A stretch of 5,023 nucleotides of DNA from Planctomycetota bacterium (lineage in GTDB: Bacteria > Planctomycetota > UBA1135 > UBA2386): NCBI GenBank assembly GCA_023433825.1, contig JAEYTU010000625.1, forward strand, positions 1 through 5,023, read 5' to 3'. The position numbers and the translations under genes were made by a program. Below, in pieces: positions 1-5,023 of this stretch; the stretch's first letter is position 1, and the number at the start of each line of letters is the position of its first letter. The notes under the pieces are model-generated. The model worked only from the letters and a program-made list of their open reading frames with translations. It did not search any database and was not told the DNA's origin.

Positions 1-1
1 C

Positions 2-967
2 GTCGCGACCGGGGGTCGGCTCCGCCTGATGCGGGGCGCGGCCGTCGTCGCCGAGATCGAGCTCGCGCCATTCACGCTGCCGCAGACGAACGATCATGAC
101 CTCGGCACGTTGCGCGTCGAGTTGCCGCCCGTGTTGGTGGAAGGGCGCGTGACGCTCGACGGCGAGCCAGCAGTCGCCGCGATCGTCGGCGTCGGAACAC
201 GCGGCGGCCCCGGCGAGCCGATTCGAGAGATCGCGAGCGCCAGCACCGACTCCGACGGACGGTTCTCGGTCCGCGGTCGGCAGACCAGCGGGTCGTTGTG
301 GATCGTCGCGCGCGCGCTTCATTCGCTGCCGGCGCCGCCGATCGAAGTCGCGGTCGGCGCTCGCGACGTGACGCTCGCGCTGGTCATCGGGCACGCGCTG
401 CACGTGCTGCTCGTGCTGCCACCCAGCGACGACGCGGATGCGATGCACCCAACCCTTCTGCCGTTCGTGCGACTGACGACTGCGAACGCCGACGCGTTGT
501 CGCCCGCGCGTGATCTGCGACCTACGTCATCCCCAAAGTCGGCATCGACGGCGGCAGATCGCACCGTCGTTCGCGTGCATTCCGCGAAGCTGGATCCGGT
601 CCTCGACCGGATCGCCGTCCACGTGCCCGGCGTGCGCGACCCGTTCTGGTCCGACGCGATCGACTTGCGCGCGCGTGCGGCCAACGGCCCAGCCGAGCCG
701 TTGGTCGTCGACCTCCGTGAACAATTGCGCAGCGTGCGGATCACGCGCGAGAACGACGCCGAGGGATCGCTGCAAGAGTGCACCGTCGCCGTCGGGCAAC
801 CGCCGGATCAGGCCGCGGTCGTCGTTCGCGGACCGACAGTGGCCCTGTTCGTCCCGCTCGCTGGCGTCGACGTCACGCTGACCGATCCGCGCTGGCCGCG
901 CGCGATCGAGCTGCCGGCGCTGCGGAGCGACGTCCACGTCACGCGGCCGGCGACCGGCGGCCGCTGA
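2..967 (+). CDS. C-terminal part of a carboxypeptidase-regulatory-like domain protein (5' end outside window)
   Basis: The frame is open from base 2 to a TGA at 965-967, giving 321 visible residues with no stop before the left edge. An ATG at 29 exists, but the coding pattern continues upstream of it with no ribosome binding site seen, so I treat the gene as truncated by the window. Around visible residues 45-128 the layout resembles a carboxypeptidase-regulatory-like (CarboxypepD_reg, transthyretin-like) beta-sandwich: VEGRVTLDGEPA, a variable strand, then STDSDGRFSVRG and alternating hydrophobic strands. The rest is beta-rich, Val/Ala/Asp/Arg-rich, with no catalytic motif I recognise and no membrane helix at the end. 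In the family such domains are usually non-catalytic modules of large exported proteins, used for folding or binding; export cannot be judged because the N-terminus is missing. It converges on the DPP IV gene. Coding status is fairly sure; the exact family is tentative. Confidence 0.62.
   Translation, partial: VATGGRLRLMRGAAVVAEIELAPFTLPQTNDHDLGTLRVELPPVLVEGRVTLDGEPAVAAIVGVGTRGGPGEPIREIASASTDSDGRFSVRGRQTSGSLWIVARALHSLPAPPIEVAVGARDVTLALVIGHALHVLLVLPPSDDADAMHPTLLPFVRLTTANADALSPARDLRPTSSPKSASTAADRTVVRVHSAKLDPVLDRIAVHVPGVRDPFWSDAIDLRARAANGPAEPLVVDLREQLRSVRITRENDAEGSLQECTVAVGQPPDQAAVVVRGPTVALFVPLAGVDVTLTDPRWPRAIELPALRSDVHVTRPATGGR
943..964 (+). terminator. GC hairpin at the 3' end of the first gene (weak terminator candidate)
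   Basis: GCGGCCG (943-949) and CGGCCGC (958-964) form a perfect 7-bp inverted repeat around an 8-base loop, ending one base before the TGA stop. An alternative 5-bp stem GCCGG/CCGGC (946-950 with 954-958) competes with it. No T-run follows, so it does not meet the standard intrinsic-terminator pattern. The position between two convergent genes only 26 bases apart is suggestive, but such stems also arise by chance in GC-rich coding DNA. Confidence 0.22.
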
Positions 968-993
968 ACGCGCACGCCGCGCCCCGCGCGACG

Positions 994-3117
994 TCAGCTC
1001 CGGATCGGCCCGCCGAGATGCTGCTGGATCGCACGCCACGTCAGACGACGCAGATGCCAGTGCTGTTCGAAGCTGCCGACGCCGTGGCGCGACTTGGGGT
1101 ACAGCATCATCTCGAAGTCCTTGTGCGCCTTCTGCAGCGCGAACGCGAGCTGCATCGCGTTCTGCAGGTGAACGTTCTCGTCCATCGTCCCGTGGACGAG
1201 CACGAGATGGCCGTGCAGGTTCTTCGCGTTCTCGATGCACGAACTCTCGCGGTACCCGGCCGGGTTGTTCTGCGGCGTGTCCATGTACCGCTCGGTGTAG
1301 ATCGTGTCGTAGAGGCGCCAGTCGTAGACACCGGCGCCGGCGACACCGAGCTTGAACGACTTGCCGTGCGTCAGCGCGTAGGCCGTGATCGTTCCGCCGT
1401 AGCTCCACCCGCTGATCCCGACGCGCGACGTGTCGGCCCACGGATACGTCTTGCCGAGCCACGCGAGCGCGTCCTCGATGTCGGCGAGCTCGCTCTTGCC
1501 GAAGTTCTTGTAGCAAGCAGCGGTGTACTTCTGCCCCTTGCCGCTCGCGCTGCGGTTGTCGACCTGGAAGTGGATGTACCCCTGCTGCGCGAGGAACTGC
1601 GGCCACGGATCGGCCTGCCATGCATTGCGCACCGACGGTGCGTCGGGCCCGGCATAGGTCTCGAGCCAGATCGCGTACTTCGCGTTCGGGTCGAAGTCGG
1701 CCGGCTTCAGGATCGTCGCGTCCATCACGTAGCCGTCGCGTGCCGGGATCTCGATCAGCTCCGGCGCGCGATAGCCGTAGGCGTCGAGATCGCGCGGCTT
1801 CGCCGTTTCGACGACGCGCAGCACGTTGCCGTCGGCATCGCAGACGCGAAGCTCCGGTGGCGCGGTCAGCGACGACACCGTGTCGAGCAACATCGAGCCG
1901 TCGGCGTTCAACGTGACGCGATGCCGTCCGCGGCCCTGCGTCAGCCGCACCGGCTCGCCACCGTCGAACGTCGTCCGATACGCGTTGTCGTCGACGGCGC
2001 CGTCCTTCGTCGCCGTGAACCAGATCCGCCCCGTCGCCTCGTCGACGCGCAGGACGTCGCGCACCTGCCAGTCGCCGGACGTGATCGCGCGCCGCAGCGT
2101 GCCGTCGGCTTCGTAGTGATAGAGGTGCTTGAAGCCGGTTCGCTCACTGAGCCACAGGAACGAGCCGTCGGCGAGCCACTGCGGCTCCTCGAGAATGTTG
2201 ACCCAACTGTCGGACGTCTCGCGGAACAGCTTGGTGACCTTCCCGGTCGTCGGATCGCAAGCGCACAGGTCGAGCCACGTCTGGATCCGGTCCTGCACCT
2301 GGAACACGACGGCCGACGCATCCGGTCGCCAACCGACGCGCACGATCAGGATGTCGGCCGGGTAGTCGGAGAGGTCCGCGAAGATCGGCGGACCGTCGAT
2401 CGGTGCGATGCCGAGCTTGACCGTCGGATTCGTGTCGCCGGCCTTCGGGTAGAAGTCGGTCTCGAGCTTGACCGTCTTGTCGGCGTCGAGGCGCGTCGGG
2501 CTCGGCACGTGATCGACGACGGTGAACTCCTTGACGCCGGTCTCGTCGAGCCGCAGGAACGCGAGCGCCTTCGAGTCGGGGCTCCACCAGTGCGCGCGGA
2601 ACTTGCCGCGACCGTAGACCTCCTCCTGATAGACCCAGTCGAGCAGCCCGTTGTAGACGAGCTTGCCGCCGTCGTTCGTCAGCGGGCGCGCGGCCTTCGA
2701 CGCGGCCTCCTCGACGAACAGGTCGTTGCCGCGGACGAACGCGACCCACTTCGCGTCCGGGCTCGCGTCGGGCACGCGCCGGTCGGCGCTCTCCGGCGTG
2801 CGTGGGCCGCGGGCGCGCGGTGCGTTCGGCGTGTTCCCGGTCCCCTCGGTCGCCGGCGCGTCGGGCTTGCGACGTTCGCCGGTGCGGGGGTCCATCCATT
2901 CGACGCCGCTCGCCCCGCGGACGACCAGGTGCTTGCCATCGGCGGCCCACGCGACGGGCGGCAACTGCGCGCCGAACTGCGGGCGTTCGCCGAGGCCGAC
3001 GGTCTGTTCGAGCGTCAGGCGCTTCGTCGCGGTCGGCGCCGCTTGGGCGAGGAGGAGCGGGGACGCGCCGGCGGCAATGAGGATTGCCGCGAGCGACGAG
3101 CGGAGGAGTGCGCGCAT
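994..3117 (-). CDS. Secreted dipeptidyl-peptidase IV family serine peptidase (S9B)
   Basis: This 707-residue protein is a prolyl dipeptidase of the DPP IV type. The family cleaves X-Pro or X-Ala dipeptides from peptide N-termini; the bacterial forms usually act outside the cytoplasm in peptide scavenging. The start at 3117 is chosen because a signal peptide begins exactly there: Arg2/Arg6, a hydrophobic core at about 9-23 and a likely AQA|A cleavage after residue 26. Residues of about 50-440 form the DPPIV_N beta-propeller. It includes DWVYQEEVYG, where E165-E166 match the double-Glu motif that holds the substrate N-terminus. The alpha/beta-hydrolase domain (about 450-707) has the nucleophile S572 in GWSYGG, D646 in HGTMDEN and H678 in SRHG, plus Y488 (YAGP, oxyanion hole) and W600, Y603, Y607 and N648 in the S1/substrate pocket. 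All key residues are present, so it is probably active. A Pro/Arg/Ala-rich insert lies at about 83-117. No Shine-Dalgarno sequence precedes the ATG. It is divergent from the BI-1 gene and convergent with the first gene. Substrate preference is inferred from the family. Confidence 0.96.
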   Translation of the reverse strand: MRALLRSSLAAILIAAGASPLLLAQAAPTATKRLTLEQTVGLGERPQFGAQLPPVAWAADGKHLVVRGASGVEWMDPRTGERRKPDAPATEGTGNTPNAPRARGPRTPESADRRVPDASPDAKWVAFVRGNDLFVEEAASKAARPLTNDGGKLVYNGLLDWVYQEEVYGRGKFRAHWWSPDSKALAFLRLDETGVKEFTVVDHVPSPTRLDADKTVKLETDFYPKAGDTNPTVKLGIAPIDGPPIFADLSDYPADILIVRVGWRPDASAVVFQVQDRIQTWLDLCACDPTTGKVTKLFRETSDSWVNILEEPQWLADGSFLWLSERTGFKHLYHYEADGTLRRAITSGDWQVRDVLRVDEATGRIWFTATKDGAVDDNAYRTTFDGGEPVRLTQGRGRHRVTLNADGSMLLDTVSSLTAPPELRVCDADGNVLRVVETAKPRDLDAYGYRAPELIEIPARDGYVMDATILKPADFDPNAKYAIWLETYAGPDAPSVRNAWQADPWPQFLAQQGYIHFQVDNRSASGKGQKYTAACYKNFGKSELADIEDALAWLGKTYPWADTSRVGISGWSYGGTITAYALTHGKSFKLGVAGAGVYDWRLYDTIYTERYMDTPQNNPAGYRESSCIENAKNLHGHLVLVHGTMDENVHLQNAMQLAFALQKAHKDFEMMLYPKSRHGVGSFEQHWHLRRLTWRAIQQHLGGPIRS

Positions 3118-3123
3118 GGCGGC

Positions 3124-3129
3124 TCTATA
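3124..3129 (-). promoter_or_regulatory. Possible -10 element of the DPP IV gene
   Basis: Read on the minus strand this is TATAGA, a 5/6 match to TATAAT and one of the few AT-rich spots in the intergenic region. Its downstream end is six bases before the A of the DPP IV ATG (3117), so a transcript from it would start at or next to the start codon. I see no convincing -35 hexamer 16-18 bases upstream. It may be a leaderless promoter or a chance match. Confidence 0.33.
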
Positions 3130-3132
3130 CGG

Positions 3133-3254
3133 GGTCGTTCGGGGGCCAGCGAGTTCGGCGGAGGGTCGACGAACGGTCGTTCGACGGTCGATGGAGCGTC
3201 GATGGAGGTGGACGACCGCGGCGACGTGGCTATCGTCCGCCGCCTCGAACGACC
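3133..3254. repeat. Short direct and inverted repeats in the divergent intergenic region
   Basis: GGTCGTTCG occurs at 3133-3141 and 3175-3183, and its reverse complement CGAACGACC at 3246-3254. Read in the direction of each flanking gene, a CGAACGACC copy lies 15 bases before the DPP IV ATG and 19 bases before the BI-1 ATG. The middle copy is part of the hairpin-like CGAAC-GGTC-GTTCG at 3170-3183. A second motif, GTCGATGGA, is repeated at 3187-3195 and 3198-3206, an 11-base period close to one helical turn, with an inverted core CCATCGA at 3257-3263. These could be operator sites for shared control, but the 8-base core GTCGTTCG also occurs in coding parts of this window, so the background is high. 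Confidence 0.3.
3209..3236 (+). promoter_or_regulatory. Possible promoter of the BI-1 gene
   Basis: TGGACG (3209-3214) and TATCGT (3231-3236) are spaced by 16 bases and match the sigma-70 -35 and -10 hexamers at 4 of 6 positions each. The -10 is preceded by TGGC, which is close to but not a true extended -10 TGn. The predicted start near 3243 would leave a 5' leader of about 30 bases that includes the ribosome binding site. The match is weak and the sigma consensus of this organism is unknown. Confidence 0.28.
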
Positions 3255-3262
3255 AACCATCG

Positions 3263-3269
3263 AAGGAAG
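3263..3269 (+). promoter_or_regulatory. Ribosome binding site of the BI-1 gene
   Basis: AAGGAAG matches the Shine-Dalgarno sequence AAGGAGG at 6 of 7 positions and ends four bases before the ATG at 3274. It decides the start of the BI-1 gene, whose frame is otherwise open far upstream. It contrasts with the DPP IV start on the other strand, which has no such site. Confidence 0.75.
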
Positions 3270-3273
3270 AACG

Positions 3274-3972
3274 ATGAACGCAGTGAATCCCTATTCCCCG
3301 ACCGGCGGACTGTCGGCCGCCGAAGCCTCGATCGCCGAACGCGCGACGTTCCTGCAGCGCACCTACATGCTGCTGCTCGCCGGGATCTTCGGGTTCGCCT
3401 TCACGCTGTGGGCAGCGGGCAACATCCCGGCCGTGCGCGACATGGCGGTGTCGCTGTACCGGACGAGCCCGTGGATCTCGCTGATCGTCATCCTCGGCGG
3501 CTCCTACGTCGTCCACGCCGTCGCCGAACGTTCACCGATCAACCTGATCGCGTACTTCGCCTACGTCTTCCTGTTCGGGTTGCTGCTCGCGCCGGTCGTA
3601 CTGCACGTCGCGAACGTGCAGCCCGAAGTGCTGACGCAGGCGGCGATGCTGACCGCGCTCGTGTTCACCGGATTGACCGGCTACGTGTTCGTCACGCGGA
3701 AGGACTTCTCGTTCCTCGGCGGCGCGTTGACGATCGGCCTGTTCGCGATGATCGGAATCGCGATCGCCGGTTCGCTGTTCGAGTTCACCGTCGGCCTGTG
3801 GTACTCGGCCGTCGGCGTCGTGCTGTTCTCCGGATTCGTGCTCTACGACACGAGCAAGATCCTGCACCGTTACCCGACGACGGCCTACGTCAGCGCGGCG
3901 GTCGTGCTGTTCGTCGACGTCGTGCTGCTGTTCATGCACATCCTGTCCCTGCTGATGCGTCGCGACGACTGA
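3274..3972 (+). CDS. Bax inhibitor-1 (BI-1/YccA) family membrane protein
   Basis: This 232-residue integral membrane protein belongs to the BI-1/TMBIM family. Relatives include Bacillus YetJ, a pH-sensitive calcium leak channel, and E. coli YccA, a substrate and modulator of the FtsH protease. Length is typical. The N-terminus (NPYSPTGGLSAAEASIAERATFLQRTY) is the usual cytoplasmic lead-in of bacterial members. Seven hydrophobic segments follow at about 33-49, 66-84, 91-111, 121-141, 147-167, 176-191 and 206-228. The last two carry the family's paired acids: D192 in LYDTSKIL and D215 in LFVDVVLLF, with spacing close to the YetJ diaspartyl pH sensor (D171/D195). The start is set by the ribosome binding site at 3263-3269 and the domain boundary. 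The frame stays open upstream, but that region is antisense to DPP IV and has no BI-1 homology. The gene is divergent from DPP IV, and its last 41 bases overlap the convergent SDR gene. Calcium or protease-linked roles are inferred from relatives only. Confidence 0.95.
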   Translation: MNAVNPYSPTGGLSAAEASIAERATFLQRTYMLLLAGIFGFAFTLWAAGNIPAVRDMAVSLYRTSPWISLIVILGGSYVVHAVAERSPINLIAYFAYVFLFGLLLAPVVLHVANVQPEVLTQAAMLTALVFTGLTGYVFVTRKDFSFLGGALTIGLFAMIGIAIAGSLFEFTVGLWYSAVGVVLFSGFVLYDTSKILHRYPTTAYVSAAVVLFVDVVLLFMHILSLLMRRDD

Positions 3973-5023
3973 GCGACGACGCGACGGCGCGGCGCGCGAT
4001 GCCGCGCAGCATCCGCGCGAAGATCCACGCGTGCGCCGGGTACAGGACGTACCAGTACGCGAGCCCGGCGACGCCGATCGGATCGAAGATGCCGGTCTGA
4101 CGGATCGTCGACGACGTGCCGTCGGCCGACGGCTCGACCGTGAACTCGAGCCACGCGCGGCCGGGCACCTTCATCTCGGCGCGCAAACGCAGCAGTCGAT
4201 CCGGCTCGAACGCCTCGACGCGCCACCAGTCGAGCACTTCGCCGACGGCGAGGTGCTGCGGGTCGCGGCGGCGGCGGCGCAGTCCGATCCCGCCGACGAG
4301 CACGTCGACGGCGGCGCGGAGCCGCCACAGGAAGTTCGCTGCGTACCAGCCGTTCGCACCGCCGATCGTGCGGATCGGGGTGAATGCGTCCGCCGGCGGG
4401 ACGGCGATCGTCACGGTGCGTGAGTCGACGATGCGGTTGCCGAAGCGAACGTTCGTGAAGTCGCGCGGCAGGCCGGCGACGACGCGCGCATCGTTCCACC
4501 GCGTCTCTGCGCATTCGCGGTCCTCGTTGCGCAGCGCCGCCGCGATCGCCGCCGGCATGCCCTTCGGTCGAAGTCCGAACGCGGCAGCCGCACTCGGATC
4601 GGTCACGACGGTCGGGTGGCGGATGCTGTCGACGAGGATCCGCCCGACGCGTGCATAGATCGGCGTGACGAGCCCGAGCCACAGGCTCGACAGGCGCGGC
4701 GTCAGGACCGGCACGCGGATCAGGAACCGACGCAGCCCGCGTTGGCGCGCGTACTCGCGCATCAGGTCGGCGTAGCTGACGACGTCGGCGCCGCCGATCT
4801 CGACGATGCGGCTCGCGGCGCCGGCGATGTCGCGCGCGGCGACGAGGTAGTCGAGCAGGTCCTCGATCGCGATCGGTTGCGCGGGGACCTGCACCCACCG
4901 CGGGCAGATCATGATCGGCAGGCGTTCGGTCAGCGCGCGGACGAGTTCGAACGACAGGCTGCCGGACCCGATCACGATCGACGCGCGGAACTCCAGCGTC
5001 GGAACGGCGCCGCGGCGCAGGAT
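3932..5023 (-). CDS. SDR-like NAD(P)-binding protein with C-terminal DUF2867 domain (5' end outside window)
   Basis: The minus-strand frame is open from the right edge to a TGA at 3934-3932, giving 363 visible residues. A GTG at 4975-4973 could be read as a start, but the 16 codons before it (ending LEFRAS) continue a recognisable SDR core, so the real start lies beyond the window. The NAD-binding Rossmann half with its GxxGxxG motif is missing. Visible residues of about 11-60 (RASIVIGSGSLSFELVRAL, LPIMICPRWVQVPAQPIAIEDLL) match the substrate-side half of atypical/extended SDRs of the NmrA or UDP-sugar-epimerase-like type. A helical region follows, and from about 194 to 346 comes a DUF2867-type domain (RIVDSRTVTIAVPPADAF, GGANGWYAANFLW, WWRVEAFEPDRLLRLRAEMKVPGRAWLEF, ending YPAHAWIFARMLRGIA), a START/SRPBCC-like fold that may bind a lipid or hydrophobic ligand. 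This SDR-DUF2867 fusion is known in bacteria, but its substrate is not established. The last 12-13 codons overlap the BI-1 gene. Confidence 0.9.
   Translation of the reverse strand: MLRRGAVPTLEFRASIVIGSGSLSFELVRALTERLPIMICPRWVQVPAQPIAIEDLLDYLVAARDIAGAASRIVEIGGADVVSYADLMREYARQRGLRRFLIRVPVLTPRLSSLWLGLVTPIYARVGRILVDSIRHPTVVTDPSAAAAFGLRPKGMPAAIAAALRNEDRECAETRWNDARVVAGLPRDFTNVRFGNRIVDSRTVTIAVPPADAFTPIRTIGGANGWYAANFLWRLRAAVDVLVGGIGLRRRRRDPQHLAVGEVLDWWRVEAFEPDRLLRLRAEMKVPGRAWLEFTVEPSADGTSSTIRQTGIFDPIGVAGLAYWYVLYPAHAWIFARMLRGIARRAVASSLSRRDASAGTGCA
3987..4007 (+). terminator. GC hairpin just past the BI-1 stop (weak terminator candidate)
   Basis: GCGCGGC (3987-3993) and GCCGCGC (4001-4007) form a perfect 7-bp stem with a 7-base loop, beginning 14 bases after the BI-1 TGA. 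No T-run follows. It lies inside the SDR gene on the other strand, where it encodes part of the Arg/Ala-rich C-terminus, so the stem may only reflect GC-rich codons. Its place is right for ending BI-1 transcription, as no non-coding space is available. Confidence 0.22.

Noticed and set aside
319..881. Other frames over the first gene (minus 319-783, plus 298-513, plus 510-881).
   Set aside because: Composition is Arg/Ser/Ala-rich without domains. The frame ending at 967 has the beta-sandwich pattern and the expected third-position GC bias.
778..3273. A plus-strand frame in phase with the BI-1 gene stays open for about 2.5 kb upstream, which could suggest a 1064-residue fusion protein.
   Set aside because: It is antisense to the whole DPP IV gene, whose signal peptide, propeller motifs and catalytic triad are unmistakable. 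The antisense product is Arg/Val/Leu/Asp-rich with no recognisable domain until the BI-1 start, which has its own ribosome binding site. Long antisense open frames are expected with GC-rich codon use.
3118..3516. An N-terminal extension of the DPP IV protein starting at 3516 (133 extra residues).
   Set aside because: It would run antisense through the BI-1 start and place the signal peptide inside the protein. The ATG at 3117 begins exactly at a normal signal peptide.
3885..4898. A second long minus-strand frame, and plus-strand frames at 4031-4423 and 4116-4658, over the SDR gene.
   Set aside because: Their products are low-complexity Arg/Ala/Ser/Pro-rich with no domain signature, while the frame ending at 3932 gives clear SDR and DUF2867 motifs.
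4973..4975. GTG at 4975 as the true start of the SDR gene.
   Set aside because: The 16 codons upstream continue the conserved SDR core and no stop intervenes before the window edge, so the gene is truncated rather than short.
1..5023. Search for tRNA or rRNA genes, CRISPR arrays, insertion sequences, toxin-antitoxin pairs or defence genes.
   Set aside because: Nearly all bases are covered by four protein genes. No cloverleaf, regular spaced repeats, transposase motifs or terminal inverted repeats were seen.

Overview
The window is GC-rich and densely coding, and holds four protein genes: two complete, and one cut off at each end. Codon third positions are mostly G or C. The first gene looks like the tail of a large surface protein with a carboxypeptidase-regulatory-like domain. 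Together with the secreted dipeptidyl-peptidase IV homologue and the Bax-inhibitor-1 protein, this fits a free-living Gram-negative bacterium, possibly a planctomycete. That placement is a loose impression from gene style and base composition; there is no rRNA or other marker here.

Layout: (1) 2-967, plus strand, the C-terminal end of a protein with a carboxypeptidase-regulatory-like (Ig-like beta-sandwich) domain. (2) 994-3117, minus strand, a complete secreted S9B prolyl dipeptidase (DPP IV type) with an intact catalytic triad and double-Glu motif; it converges on gene 1 with 26 bases between the stop codons. (3) 3118-3273, a 156-base divergent intergenic region with short repeats, weak promoter-like elements and one good ribosome binding site. 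(4) 3274-3972, plus strand, a complete seven-helix Bax-inhibitor-1 (BI-1/YccA) family membrane protein. (5) 3932-5023, minus strand, the C-terminal part of an atypical short-chain dehydrogenase-like protein fused to a DUF2867 domain; it runs off the right edge, and its last codons overlap the 3' end of the BI-1 gene by 41 bases.

Neighbouring genes alternate in direction, so nothing here is an obvious operon. The only pair likely to share control is the divergent DPP IV / BI-1 pair. I see no biochemical pathway joining the four products: they look like separate housekeeping or accessory functions (peptide scavenging, membrane ion or stress homeostasis, a redox or lipid-like SDR, a surface-protein fragment). 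I found no RNA gene, mobile element, CRISPR array or defence system, and no clear sign of an undescribed system. The points worth a second look are mostly regulatory or architectural: a possible leaderless DPP IV transcript, repeats shared across the divergent promoter region, tight or overlapping convergent 3' ends, and a Pro/Arg-rich insert in the DPP IV propeller.
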